Part shown: positions 19,955 to 29,328 of the stretch, one piece after another
Position numbering within the stretch: the stretch's first letter is position 1
Layout: each line of letters starts with the position of its first letter
Assembly (NCBI GenBank): GCA_963763575.1
Contig: CAVXPD010000004.1
Coordinates: 434,001-498,000, forward strand
Reading direction: 5' to 3'
DNA: 64,000 nucleotides
From: Bog-473 sp963763575
Lineage (GTDB): Bacteria > Actinomycetota > Acidimicrobiia > Acidimicrobiales > RAAP-2
Translations under genes and position numbers: made by a program
Notes under the pieces: generated by a model
Seen by the model: only the letters and a program-made list of their open reading frames with translations
What the model was told of the DNA's origin: nothing
Database searches by the model: none

Positions 19955-21110
19955 TCAGCCGCTGAGCGCGCTCGACGACCCCGACGTGGAGGCGCCGACC
20001 TCGTTGGCCGTGGGGTTCAACACGTCCGACACCTCGGGCGTGAACGGCGTGAACACCGAGGCGCTGACCGGGACCCAGGTGCCGTACCGCGGGTCGACGC
20101 GCACCGGACGCGTGTCGCTCGGCCGCCGTGATCGCAGTCTGCGCGACTTGCGACCCGGCGTTCTGCACGGCGGTCTCCACCGCCGCCTTGGCCTTGTCGA
20201 AGGAGGTGGGCGTCCGCGACGCCAGCTGGACCAGCAGGTACGTCCCGTTGAGGTTGATGGGATCGGAGACCGTGCTCGCGGTGAGGTGCTCGAGGCTGGC
20301 AGGGCTGACGCCCAGCTCCGCCGCCACGTCCGTCAGCACGCCGCACGGGATCGTGCCCTTCTGCGCGGCGTTCGCCGCGACCTGGGCGAAGGAGGTGCCC
20401 GACGCCACCGACGACGCCGCGGCCGCGGCTGCGCTCTCGCTGCTGTACTCGGCCCCGTTGAAGCACACGGTGTCGAACTGGGACTGGTGGTTGTCGTAGT
20501 AGCGGACGAGGTCCGCCTCGCTCGACCCGATGCCGGCCAGGTCCTCCTGGAGCGCGGCGGCCGTGGCCACGAAGTGCACCTGGCCGTCGACGAAGGAGGC
20601 CGGCAGCTGGGCCAGGACCTGCTCGCCGGTCAGTGGCTGGAAGGTGTGGTTGCAGCTGAACTTGGGGTTCTCGCCCTGCGCCGTCTGCGCCACCTCGGCC
20701 ATGACCGACGAGATCTGGTTGCTCAGGCTGGTTCGCGCGTCCGCCAGCTGGGCCTCCGTGAGGGTGACGCTGCGCTTGGCCGCGAGCTGCTGCACCAGCT
20801 GGTGGCCGATCTCGGTGTCGAGGTAGGTGGCCACGAACGCGCTCGTCGCGGTCGGGTTGTCCCCCGGGTTCTGTCCCTTTCCTGCACCTGCCACCGTCGG
20901 CAGCTCCTGGCTGCCGCTCGAGGCGAGGTACTCCTGCGAGTTCAGGTAGCACTGGTAGTAAGGGCTCCCCGCGATCGCCGAGACGTCGGAGTTCAGCTGC
21001 TGCTGGCTGATCGTCGCGCCGTTGACCACCGCCGCGTTCGTGGGGACGGCCAGTGCCGCCCAGACGAGACCGCCCGCGAGGACGGCGAGGAGGACGAGGA
21101 GCCACTTCAC
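19955..21110 (-). CDS. Secreted SurA/parvulin-like peptidyl-prolyl isomerase (frameshift near 20110)
   Basis: About 384 residues when corrected. A signal sequence or membrane anchor (MKWLLVLLAVLAGGLVWAAL) is followed by the SurA N-terminal pattern VVNGATISQQQLNSDVSAI and a parvulin-like region (DLVRYYDNHQSQFDTVC, SGTSFAQVAANAAQ, LLVQLASRTPTSFDKAKAAV). Near 20110 the frame slips by one. The natural C-terminus (RVDPRYGTWVPVSASVFTP) lies in the neighbouring frame and stops at 19955-19957; uncorrected, the frame runs on into mazG. It probably folds exported proteins. A TAGCAT lies 9 nt upstream of the GTG start, but it overlaps the mfd stop, so a separate promoter is uncertain. Confidence 0.8.
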
Positions 21111-21122
21111 GCGCCGCGCATG

Positions 21123-24100
21123 CTACAAGGTGGCCGCGGCCGGATTGGAATCGCCCGGCGGGAGCAAATCCTCGATGACGCGCCGCACGGCGTCGGCGGC
21201 CGGCTCGCCGTCGGTGAGCGGCAGGAGCAGCTGGGACATCTCCTCGCGGTAGGTCGCACCCGGCGCGACGCGGCGCAACCGGACCTGCGCGCTGGCCGGC
21301 AGCGTCACCGGTGCCACGCGGACGACGGGCTGGCGCGTGCCCCCGGGCCGTACGGAGCTCATCGCGATCTCGTCGATGCCGCGTGAGGTCGCACTGGCAC
21401 GCAGCCGGGCCAGGGCGAGCAGGCCCGTGGCGGCGGGCGGCAGCGGGCCGTAGCGGTCGATCCACTCGGCGCCGATGTCCTCGACGTCGGCGAGCGACAC
21501 CGCCGACGCCAGCCGGCGGTAGGCCTCGAGTCGCGCGTCCTCCGCGGCGACGTAGTCCTTGGGCAAGTGGGCGTCCCCGGGGACGTCGATCGACACCGAC
21601 GGCGGCTGCGGCCTTGCCTCGCCGCGCGCCTCGGCCACGGCCTCGGCGACCAGCTGCACGTACAGGTCGTACCCCACGGCGGCGATGTGGCCCGATTGGT
21701 CCGAGCCGAGCAGGTTGCCCGCGCCCCTGATCTCGAGGTCGCGCATGGCGATCTTGAACCCCGAGCCCAGCTCGGTGTTCTCCCCGATCGTCCGCAGCCG
21801 CTCGTACGCCTGCTCGGAGAGCACCCGCCCCTCGGGATAGAAGAGGTAGGCGTACGCCCGCTGTCCACCACGCCCGACGCGGCCCCGGATCTGGTGCAGC
21901 TGGCCCAGACCGAGGAGGTCGGCCCGGTCCACGATCAGTGTGTTCACCGACGGCATGTCGATGCCCGACTCGATGATGGTCGTGCACACCAACACGTCGT
22001 AGCGCCGCTCCCAGAAGTCGAGCACCACCGTCTCGAGGCTTCCCTCGTCCATCTGCCCGTGGGCGACGGCGATCCGGGCCTCGGGCACGAGGGCGCGCAG
22101 GTCGCGCGCCACGCGATCGATGTCCGAAACCCGGTTGTGCACGTAGAAGGCCTGTCCCTCGCGCAGCAGCTCCCGGCGCAGCGCCTCGCTGATAGCCGAG
22201 GGATCGTGCTCGCCGACGTAGGTGAGTATGGGCCGGCGGTCGGCGGGTGGCGTGTTGACCATCGACAGGTCGCGGATGCCCGTGAGGGCCATCTCGAGTG
22301 TGCGCGGAATGGGGCTCGCGGTGAGCGTCAACACGTCGACGCCCTCGGCCAGGCGCTTCACGGCCTCCTTGTGACTCACGCCGAAACGCTGCTCCTCGTC
22401 GACCACCAGGAGGCCGAGGTTCTTGAACCGCACGTCCTGGGCCAGCAACCGGTGCGTCCCGATGACGACGTCGACACTCCCGTCGGCCAGGCCTTCCACG
22501 ACCTCGCGCTGCTGCGCCGGGGACAGGAAGCGGCTGAGCATCTCCACGCGCACCGGATAGGGCGCGTAGCGCTCCCCGAACGTCTGCGCGTGCTGGCTCG
22601 CCAGCAGGGTGGTCGGCGCGAGCACGGCGGCCTGGGTCCCGTCCTGGACCGCCTTGAACGCGGCGCGCACGGCCACCTCCGTCTTGCCGAACCCGACGTC
22701 GCCGCACACGAGGCGGTCCATCGGCCGCGGCTCCTCCATGTCGCCCTTGACGTCCGCGATCGCCTTCAACTGGTCGTCCGTCTCGACGTAGCCGAACGAC
22801 GACTCCATCTCGGCCTGCCACGGCGTGTCGGCGCCGAACACCCGGCCCTCGACGGCCAGCCGACGCCGGTACAGCTGGACCAGCTCGGCCGCCACCTCGG
22901 CGGCAGCGGCGCGCGCCCGGGCCCGGGTGCGCTGCCAGTCGGCGCCGCCCATCTTGGACAGGGTCGGCGACTCACCGCCCGAGTACGGGGTGATCGCCTC
23001 GATCTGCTCGACCGGCAGATAGAGGCGGTCCGAGCCCCGGTACTGCAGGATCAGGTAGTCGCGGGTGGTGCCTGCCATCGTCCGCGTCGTCACCCCGTCG
23101 AAGCGGGCCACGCCGTGCTGGCGGTGGACCACGAAGTTCCCGACCTCCAGGTCGTCGAAGAAGCCGTCGGCCACCCGGGCCCGCGGCCGGGCGCGCCGGT
23201 GGGGCAACCGGCGCCCGGTGACGTCGGTCTCCGAGAGGACGGCGACCTTGGCGCTCGGGAGGACGAACCCGTGCGCGATCGGCGCAGCAACCACCACCGC
23301 ACCGGGCACCCCCGGGGCGGCGTCGACCACCGGGGCGTGGACGCCCTCCTCGGCGAGCGCGCCCGACAACCGCGCCGCCCCTGGGCCCGTCGCCGCGCAG
23401 AGGCTCACGGCGTAGCCCTCCCCGACCAATCGCGTCACCCCGCCCGCCAGCCGCGCCGGGTCACCGGCCACCGGGTCGAACCGCCCCACCACCAGCGCGG
23501 CCGTCGACGGGCCTTCCGGGACGGCCGGCATCGTCACGACGCCGGCCTTGGTGTCGCGCAACAGACGGTCGAACGGGACGTGGAGGCGTGGGAACGCGTC
23601 CACGTCGTCACCGTCGTCACCCTTGGCACCCCAGGTCGCCGCGAGCGTGTCGGCCAGCGCGGCCTCCTCGTCGAGTAGCTGCACGGCGCGGTCGCGGATG
23701 CGGCGCGGCTCGACGAGGACCACCTGTGCGCCCGCCGGCAGCAGGTCCGGCAGCACCCGCTCGGCCGGGTCGAGGAAGGGGAACCATGACTCCATGCCGT
23801 CGAACACATCTCCCCGGGCCAGCCGCTCCCAGACCGACGCGCCCCAGGGATGGCGCGACATGAGCAACCCGGCCGCCGCCCGCACCTCGGGCGTGGGAAC
23901 CAACTCGCGGCAGCCGTAGAGGGCCGCGAACGCCAGGTCGCGCGACGAGCGCTGGTCGCTGATCGAGAACGCGGTGAGCCGGTCCACCTCGTCGCCCCAC
24001 AGGTCGATGCGCACCGGCTCGTCCGCCGTCGACGGGAAGACGTCGACGATGCCACCGCGCACGGCGAACTCCCCGCGGTGCTCCACCTGGTGCTCGCGCC

Positions 24101-24674
24101 GATAGCCGCGGTCGACGAGCTGGCGCAAGAGGGACTCGGTGTCGATCTGCTCGCCCCGGCGGACGACGACGGGCGCGATGCCCTCGACCGGGGCGAGCCG
24201 CTGCAGCAGCGCGCGGATCGGGGCGACGAGGACGCGGGGCGGCGCAGGCAGGATCTCGTCCGCCCCGCCGGCCAGGGCGTGCAGCACGGCCAGGCGGCGC
24301 CCCATGGTCTCGAGCTCGGGGCTGACCCGCTCGAAGGGCAGCGTTTCCCAGGCCGGCAGGACGGCCACCGGGCCCGCGAGCGCACCGATGCCCTCGCCCT
24401 CGTCGCCCGCGGGCTCCTCACGCGCCAGGAGGCAGGTGAGGTCGTCGCCCAGCCGCTCGGCGTCGAGCCCGGTCGCGGTCACGACCAGCAACGGCGTGCG
24501 CCGGGTGAAGACGGCCAGGGCGGCCGCCACCACCGCCTGGGCCGACTCCGGGACGGCCACCGTGGCGTCCGGCTCCCCGAGCAGGACGCCGAGCACGGGG
24601 TCGGAGCGCAGCAGGCGGGGGACGGCGGCCAGGCTGCCGGCCGCGGGTGGGGTCGTCGGGTGGGCGTCCGGCAT
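21123..24674 (-). CDS. mfd: Transcription-repair coupling factor Mfd
   Basis: About 1183 residues, typical for Mfd, which removes stalled RNA polymerase and recruits UvrA. The UvrB-like N-terminal part (LAGPVAVLPAWETLPFERV) is followed by the RNAP-interaction domain (GNFVVHRQHGVARFDGV). The RecG-like translocase comes next, with Walker A in LVCGDVGFGKTEVAVRAAF, DEEQ in LLVVDEEQRFGVSHKE, motif III LTLTASPIPRTLEMALTG and late motif DLLGLGQLHQIRGRVGRGG, and then the TRCF C-terminal domain. I place the start at the ATG 24674, 2 nt after the pth stop; an in-frame GTG at 24701 would overlap pth by 25 nt. No clear ribosome-binding site is seen at either. Confidence 0.95.
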   Translation of the reverse strand: MPDAHPTTPPAAGSLAAVPRLLRSDPVLGVLLGEPDATVAVPESAQAVVAAALAVFTRRTPLLVVTATGLDAERLGDDLTCLLAREEPAGDEGEGIGALAGPVAVLPAWETLPFERVSPELETMGRRLAVLHALAGGADEILPAPPRVLVAPIRALLQRLAPVEGIAPVVVRRGEQIDTESLLRQLVDRGYRREHQVEHRGEFAVRGGIVDVFPSTADEPVRIDLWGDEVDRLTAFSISDQRSSRDLAFAALYGCRELVPTPEVRAAAGLLMSRHPWGASVWERLARGDVFDGMESWFPFLDPAERVLPDLLPAGAQVVLVEPRRIRDRAVQLLDEEAALADTLAATWGAKGDDGDDVDAFPRLHVPFDRLLRDTKAGVVTMPAVPEGPSTAALVVGRFDPVAGDPARLAGGVTRLVGEGYAVSLCAATGPGAARLSGALAEEGVHAPVVDAAPGVPGAVVVAAPIAHGFVLPSAKVAVLSETDVTGRRLPHRRARPRARVADGFFDDLEVGNFVVHRQHGVARFDGVTTRTMAGTTRDYLILQYRGSDRLYLPVEQIEAITPYSGGESPTLSKMGGADWQRTRARARAAAAEVAAELVQLYRRRLAVEGRVFGADTPWQAEMESSFGYVETDDQLKAIADVKGDMEEPRPMDRLVCGDVGFGKTEVAVRAAFKAVQDGTQAAVLAPTTLLASQHAQTFGERYAPYPVRVEMLSRFLSPAQQREVVEGLADGSVDVVIGTHRLLAQDVRFKNLGLLVVDEEQRFGVSHKEAVKRLAEGVDVLTLTASPIPRTLEMALTGIRDLSMVNTPPADRRPILTYVGEHDPSAISEALRRELLREGQAFYVHNRVSDIDRVARDLRALVPEARIAVAHGQMDEGSLETVVLDFWERRYDVLVCTTIIESGIDMPSVNTLIVDRADLLGLGQLHQIRGRVGRGGQRAYAYLFYPEGRVLSEQAYERLRTIGENTELGSGFKIAMRDLEIRGAGNLLGSDQSGHIAAVGYDLYVQLVAEAVAEARGEARPQPPSVSIDVPGDAHLPKDYVAAEDARLEAYRRLASAVSLADVEDIGAEWIDRYGPLPPAATGLLALARLRASATSRGIDEIAMSSVRPGGTRQPVVRVAPVTLPASAQVRLRRVAPGATYREEMSQLLLPLTDGEPAADAVRRVIEDLLPPGDSNPAAATL

Positions 24675-24676
24675 CG

Positions 24677-25243
24677 CTACGTGGGGAGGGAGTGGGTCCA
24701 CTGCATGGCGGCCTCCAACCCCTCCGACGCGATCCGCTCGACGGAGTCCGCCGCCGTCTCGACGCCGACGTCGAGGAGCGAGCGGACGGACTTGGGCGGG
24801 CGCCGCAGCACGTGGTTCGCCCCCTCGGCCGCGTTCGGCGGCTTGCCCACGCCGATGCGCACGCGGACGAAATCAGGCGAATGCAGGTGCGACTCGATGG
24901 AGCGCAGCCCGTTGTGCCCGGCCAGGCCGCCACCCGCCTTGAGGCGCACCGTTCCCGGCGGAAGGTCGAGCTCGTCGTGCACGACGACGATGGCACCGGG
25001 CTCGGTGATGCCGAAGCGCTTGGCCAAAGCGCGCACGGCCACCCCCGATTCGTTCATGTACGTCGTCGGGACGGCCAACGCGATCCGGCGGCCGGCGATC
25101 ATGGCCGTCGCGGCCCGGGCGCTGACGCCCTTCTCGGCGCGCAGCGCGGCGCCGTGGCGCCGCGCCAGGAGCTCGACGGTGTCCGAGCCGGCGTTGTGAA
25201 GGCTGCCCGCGAACTCCGCGCCCGGGTTGCCCAACCCGACCAC
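24677..25243 (-). CDS. pth: Peptidyl-tRNA hydrolase
   Basis: 188 residues. Pth frees tRNA from prematurely released peptidyl-tRNA. Visible signatures are VGLGNPGAEFAGSLHNAG (with the catalytic histidine region HNAG), TYMNESGVAV, IVVVHDELDLPPG (the catalytic aspartate), and KAGGGLAGHNGLRSIESHL. The GTG at 25243 is used, but the frame is open back to the rplY stop (20 codons) and LLVVGLGNPG suggests the true start is a few codons upstream. It lies between rplY and mfd, a common actinobacterial order. Confidence 0.95.
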   Translation of the reverse strand: MVGLGNPGAEFAGSLHNAGSDTVELLARRHGAALRAEKGVSARAATAMIAGRRIALAVPTTYMNESGVAVRALAKRFGITEPGAIVVVHDELDLPPGTVRLKAGGGLAGHNGLRSIESHLHSPDFVRVRIGVGKPPNAAEGANHVLRRPPKSVRSLLDVGVETAADSVERIASEGLEAAMQWTHSLPT

Positions 25244-25300
25244 CAGCAGGTCCGCCGGCGTGCCCCGGCGCTCCGACCGGGCAAAGGGCCGCCGCAGGGC

Positions 25301-25969
25301 CTAGCCCTCTTCGCCTGCGGTGTCCGCTGCCTCCCCGGTCGCGTCGGCGGCGGCCGGCGCCTCGGCCCCCTCTTCGGCCTCGCCCTCGCCGGCGACCTCT
25401 TCCTCGACGACGACCCGCGGCGGCTGGCCGACCACGACCGCCGACTCGAGATCGACGTCGGTGGTCACGCCTTCGGGCAGCACGAGGTCGGAGACCCGCA
25501 CCTGGCCGCCGATCGTCAGCTCGCTGATGTCGGCCTCGATCGCGCTGGGGATGGCGGTGGGCAACGCGTGGATCGCCAGGGTGAACAGCTGCTGTTCCAC
25601 CAGGCCGTCGCCGTGATGGACCTCGGTCGCCTCGCCGACCAGCGTGACCGGGACGTCCGCGCTGATCACCTCGTCGCGCCGCACGATGACGAAGTCGACG
25701 TGCGTGACGGTCTGCGCCACCGGGTGCCGCTGCATTTCGCGGGCCAGCGTCAGGTAGGTGCCCGCTCCGGTGTCGAGAGAGAGCAGCTGGTTGCCCCCCG
25801 CCTCCGAGGTCAGGGCGACGCGCAGCTCCCGGGCCACGACGGCGACCGGGAGGGGCTCGGTCCCGTGCCCGTAGATGACGCCCGGGATCTTCCCCTCACG
25901 CCGGAGGCGCCGGACGGCGCGCGTGCCCAGCGGGCGCCCAACCTCGGCGGCAAGAACGACTTCGGCCAT
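25301..25969 (-). CDS. rplY: Large ribosomal subunit protein bL25 (CTC/TL5 form)
   Basis: 222 residues. The long form of bL25 binds 5S rRNA. The start VVLAAEVGRPLGTRAVRRLRR and IPGVIYGHGTEPLPVAV are diagnostic of the N-terminal 5S-binding domain. The C-terminal TL5 domain follows (VTHVDFVIVRRDEVISADV, LPTAIPSAIEADISELTIG). The tail is acidic and Ala/Glu-rich (EEEVAGEGEAEEGAEAP). GAGGAG upstream of the ATG serves as ribosome-binding site. It is followed by pth and separated from prs by 169 nt. Confidence 0.95.
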   Translation of the reverse strand: MAEVVLAAEVGRPLGTRAVRRLRREGKIPGVIYGHGTEPLPVAVVARELRVALTSEAGGNQLLSLDTGAGTYLTLAREMQRHPVAQTVTHVDFVIVRRDEVISADVPVTLVGEATEVHHGDGLVEQQLFTLAIHALPTAIPSAIEADISELTIGGQVRVSDLVLPEGVTTDVDLESAVVVGQPPRVVVEEEVAGEGEAEEGAEAPAAADATGEAADTAGEEG

Positions 25970-26114
25970 GACGGAACTCCTCGGATACGGCGAGAGCGAG
26001 GCTCGGAGGCGGCGCCTCCGGCGAAGGACGTCCAGGTTAGCCGCCCGGAGCGCTCCCGGACCAGCGGCCGGCGAACGCCACAGGTGGGACCCCGTCCTTG
26101 CGGCCGGCCTTCTG

Positions 26115-26151
26115 CCCTCTAGGCGAGGTTGCCCCCCTCTAGGCGAGGTTG
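26115..26151. repeat. Tandem 20-bp duplication at the 3' end of prs
   Basis: The 17-base string CCCTCTAGGCGAGGTTG occurs at 26115-26131 and again at 26135-26151 with a 20-nt period. The second copy contains the prs stop codon and last codons; the first lies just downstream. It looks like a local slippage duplication and not a terminator. Confidence 0.85.
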
Positions 26152-27110
26152 TCCCCGCCGAAGATCTCCGAGACCGACGTGTCCTCGAACACGGCGTCGA
26201 TGGCGTCGGCGATGATCTTGGCCACCGAGAGGATCTCGAGCTTGTCGAAGCTGCGGTCCTCGGCGATCGGGAGGGTGTCGGTGACCACCACCCGCGAGAT
26301 CGGCGCGGCCTTCAACCGATCGACCGCGGGGTCCGAGAGGAGGCCGTGGGTGGCCATGGCCGAGATGTCGGCGGCGCCCGCCTCCGCCAGCAGCTCGGCG
26401 GCTGCGCAGACGGTCCCGGCGGTGTCGATCATGTCGTCGATCAGCACGCAGTCGCGGCCCTCGACGTCGCCGATGACGGTGCGGGCCTGGACCTCGTTGT
26501 ACGAGCCCCGGGGCCGGGTCTTGTGGATGAGGGCCAGATCGGAGCCCAGGTGTTGGCTGTAGCGCTCGGCCACCTTCACCCGGCCGGAATCCGGCGCCAC
26601 CACCACGACGTCGTCGCCGAAGTGCTCGCGCATGTAGCTCTCGAGCACCGGCGCCGCCACGAGATGGTCGAAGGGCGTGTCGAAGAAGCCTTGGATCTGG
26701 CCCGAATGCAGGTCCACGCTGATCACCCGGTCGGCGCCGGCTTTGGTCAGCATGTCGGCCACCAGCTTCGCGGTGATCGGCTCGCGCCCGGTCGACTTGC
26801 GGTCCTGGCGCGAGTAGCCGTAGTAGGGGCACACCGCGGTGATGCGCTTCGCCGACGCCCGTTTGGCGGCGTCGATCATGATGAGCTGCTCCATCAGCGA
26901 GTCGTTCACGGGGCTGGCGTGCGTCTGGATGATGAAGACGTCGCAGCCGCGGATGGAGATGTCGTAGCGGCAGTAGATCTCCCCGTTGGCGAACTCCCGC
27001 AGGTTCGCCTCGCCCAGGTCGACCCCCAGGTGCCCTGCGATGTCGTGCGCCAGCTTCGGATGGGCGCGGCCCGAGACCAGTTCCAAACGTCGACGAGGGA
27101 TCAGCTCCAC
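26139..27110 (-). CDS. prs: Ribose-phosphate pyrophosphokinase
   Basis: 323 residues, a class I PRPP synthetase making phosphoribosyl pyrophosphate from ribose 5-phosphate and ATP. Visible motifs are REFANGEIYCRYDISIRG, the flexible-loop region YYGYSRQDRKSTGREPITAK, the metal site VISVDLHSGQIQGFF and the PRPP loop DCVLIDDMIDTAGTVCAAAEL. The GTG start at 27110 has TAGCGT 7 nt upstream and no ribosome-binding site, so the message is probably leaderless. It lies downstream of glmU with a 147-nt gap. Confidence 0.96.
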   Translation of the reverse strand: MELIPRRRLELVSGRAHPKLAHDIAGHLGVDLGEANLREFANGEIYCRYDISIRGCDVFIIQTHASPVNDSLMEQLIMIDAAKRASAKRITAVCPYYGYSRQDRKSTGREPITAKLVADMLTKAGADRVISVDLHSGQIQGFFDTPFDHLVAAPVLESYMREHFGDDVVVVAPDSGRVKVAERYSQHLGSDLALIHKTRPRGSYNEVQARTVIGDVEGRDCVLIDDMIDTAGTVCAAAELLAEAGAADISAMATHGLLSDPAVDRLKAAPISRVVVTDTLPIAEDRSFDKLEILSVAKIIADAIDAVFEDTSVSEIFGGDNLA

Positions 27111-27117
27111 GACACAG

Positions 27118-27123
27118 ACGCTA
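27118..27123 (-). promoter_or_regulatory. Candidate -10 hexamer (TAGCGT) for prs
   Basis: TAGCGT on the minus strand is 7 nt from the prs GTG, with no Shine-Dalgarno sequence. It belongs to the recurring leaderless set of this window. Confidence 0.5.
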
Positions 27124-27257
27124 CTGCCCCGGTGTGCGCGGGATCAGCGTCTCGACACGCCACGGCCCGGGCATGTAAACGCACCGGTTTAGGATAATTC
27201 TGGAGGGACCACCCCGCGGACCCGCCGGACCCGCGCCGGGGCGCCTCGGGTCTGCAC

Positions 27258-28359
27258 CTACTCCTCCGGGCCCCGGAGCACCGAGTGCGCGGACAGCTCC
27301 GCGCCCTCCGCCACCTCGGCCCCGGGCTCGAGCACGCTGAACGGCCCGACGCGCGCCCCGTCGCCGATCGTGGCAAGGGTGCACACGCAGGTCGACAGCA
27401 AGGCGCCCTTCCCGACGACGGTGTCGGTCAGGACGCTGTTGGCCCCGATCTCGGAGCCGGCGCCGATGCGAGCACTCTCCGCGCAGGACCACTCCGGGCA
27501 GCAACGAGACGTCCGCATCGAGCCGCACCTCGGCGTCGACGTACGTCCGCTCGGGATCCCACATGGTGACGCCGCGGCGCATCCACCGCTCGTTGATGCG
27601 GTCGCGCAGCTCCGCCTCGGCGACGGCGAGCTGGGCGCGGTCGTTGACGCCGGCAGCCTCCATGGAGTCGGGTAGCACGAGGGAGCGCACCGTGTAGCCC
27701 GCGCTGCTCAGAACCGCCACGGCGTCGGTCAGGTAGTACTCCCCCTGGGCGTTGGCGGGGCTGAGTCGGCGGAGGGTGGGAGCCAGGATGCTGCGGCGGA
27801 AGCAGTAAATGGAGGTGTTGACCTCGTCGATGGCCCGCTCGTCGTCGGTGGCGTCCGCCTCCTCGACCACCCGGGCCACCTCGCCGTCCTTGCCGTGCAC
27901 CACACGGCCGTAGCCGGTGGGGTTCTCCACCACCGCGGTGAGCAGGGTGGCCCCAGCGTCCTCGACGCGGTGGGACCGCACCAGCGCGGCCAGGGTCTGG
28001 GGTCGCAGGAGCGGCGTATCACCGGGGAGCACCACGACGTCCTCGAGCTCGTCGTCGTCGTCGGGCAGCCCCGTGAGCCCGACGGCCAGGGCGTCGCCTG
28101 TCCCTGACCGGGTGAGCTGCTCGACGAACTCGATCTCCATGGTGGGCGGTGCGTCCTGGACCAGGGTCTTCGTGACCCATTCGCCGCGATGCCCCACCAC
28201 GACGACCACCCGCCGGACGTCGATCTCGGCCATGGCGTCGAGCACGTGCAGGATCATGGGGCGGCCGCACAGCAGGTGCAGCGGCTTGGGCCGCTCCGAC
28301 CGCATCCGCGTGCCCTCGCCGGCGGCGAGGACCACGGCGGAAAGGCGACGATCGGGCAT
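27258..28359 (-). CDS. glmU: GlmU-type N-acetylglucosamine-1-phosphate uridyltransferase, short C-terminus, frameshifted
   Basis: The uridyltransferase domain is complete: LSAVVLAAGEGTRMRSERPKP, VVLPGDTPLLRPQTL, NPTGYGRVVHGKDGEV and EVNTSIYCFRRS. The left-handed beta-helix domain begins normally (VTMWDPERTYVDAEVRLD), then slips frame near 27500. It resumes with SARIGAGSEIGANSVLTDTV and ends at 27258 after about 100 residues of helix. The total is about 366 residues, against roughly 450-490 for full GlmU, and the region that normally holds the acetyltransferase active site is absent. It probably makes UDP-GlcNAc only from already acetylated substrate. The position upstream of prs is the usual one. 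Confidence 0.88.
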
Positions 28360-28413
28360 CGGCGCATTCTTAGCCCGCCGGGACGCCGGGCGTGCGTATG
28401 GGATGCTCGTGGC

Positions 28414-29328
28414 GTGCCGGAGCTGATCCCCTACGACGAGTTCGGCCTCTTCCACGAGAACGCAGAGGAACACGGGCTGGCCTATCCGGGACCGCCCGAC
28501 GTGCAGCGGGTCGACGTCGAGGTTTCTCCGGGCCGCCGGGTGTCGAGCCTGCTCTGGGGTGCCGGCACGGGCGCGCCCGAGCTGGTGCTGGTCCACGGTG
28601 GTGCGCAGAACGCCCATACCTGGGACACCGTGGCCCTCGCGCTGGGCCGCCCGCTTCTCGCCGTCGACCTCCCCGGCCACGGCCACTCCGACGGCGGACC
28701 TGACGGTCCGGTGTCCGCCGCGAGCAACGGCCGCGACCTCGCCACCGTCGTCGCCGCGCTCGCCCCCGACGCACAAGGCGTCGTCGGCATGTCGCTCGGA
28801 GGCGTCTCGTCCATCGCGCTGGCGGCACAGGCCCCCGAGCTCGTGCGTTCGCTCGTCCTCGTCGACATCACCCCCGGCGTCAGCGCGGAGAAGGCGGCGC
28901 CCGTCACCAACTTCGTGAACGGGCCCGCCAGCTTCCCGAGCTTCGACGAGATCCTCCAACGCACGATCGAGCACAACCCGGGCCGCTCGGAGTCCTCGTT
29001 GCGCCGCGGCATCCTGCACAACGCGGTCCAGCGCGACGACGGCAGCTGGGTCTGGCGCTATCAGCGCTTCCGCGCCGAACCCACTGCGGCGGCCCACCCG
29101 GACTTCACCGACTGGTGGGACGCGGTCTCAGGGCTCCGCGTCCCCGTCATGCTCGTGCGAGGCTTGGCCTGGTCGGTGGTCGACGACGCCGACGTAGCCG
29201 AGCTCCTCCGCCGCCAGCCGGCCGCCCGCGTCGAGGGCGTGGAGGGCGCGGGCCACAGCATTCAGGGTGACCGCCCTCTCGAACTCGCCGCCCTCATCGA
29301 GGACTTCGTCTTCGGGGGCGTCCGCTGA
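28414..29328 (+). CDS. Alpha/beta hydrolase
   Basis: 304 residues from the GTG at 28414. The fold motifs are LVLVHGGAQNAHTWDTVA (oxyanion region), the nucleophile elbow VVGMSLGGVSSIALA, and the catalytic histidine region VEGAGHSIQGDRPLEL. The LVLVDITPG strand follows the nucleophile. It is a cytoplasmic esterase or hydrolase of unknown substrate. It is divergent from glmU and overlaps the next gene by one base (TGATG), so both are probably one transcript. The frame is open upstream, but the chosen start leaves a natural N-terminus, PELIPYDEFG. Confidence 0.85.
   Translation: MPELIPYDEFGLFHENAEEHGLAYPGPPDVQRVDVEVSPGRRVSSLLWGAGTGAPELVLVHGGAQNAHTWDTVALALGRPLLAVDLPGHGHSDGGPDGPVSAASNGRDLATVVAALAPDAQGVVGMSLGGVSSIALAAQAPELVRSLVLVDITPGVSAEKAAPVTNFVNGPASFPSFDEILQRTIEHNPGRSESSLRRGILHNAVQRDDGSWVWRYQRFRAEPTAAAHPDFTDWWDAVSGLRVPVMLVRGLAWSVVDDADVAELLRRQPAARVEGVEGAGHSIQGDRPLELAALIEDFVFGGVR

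Noticed and set aside
21567..23678. A 703-residue open frame antisense to mfd
   Set aside because: mfd has all catalytic motifs on the other strand; this frame shows no domain and has the composition of a shadow.
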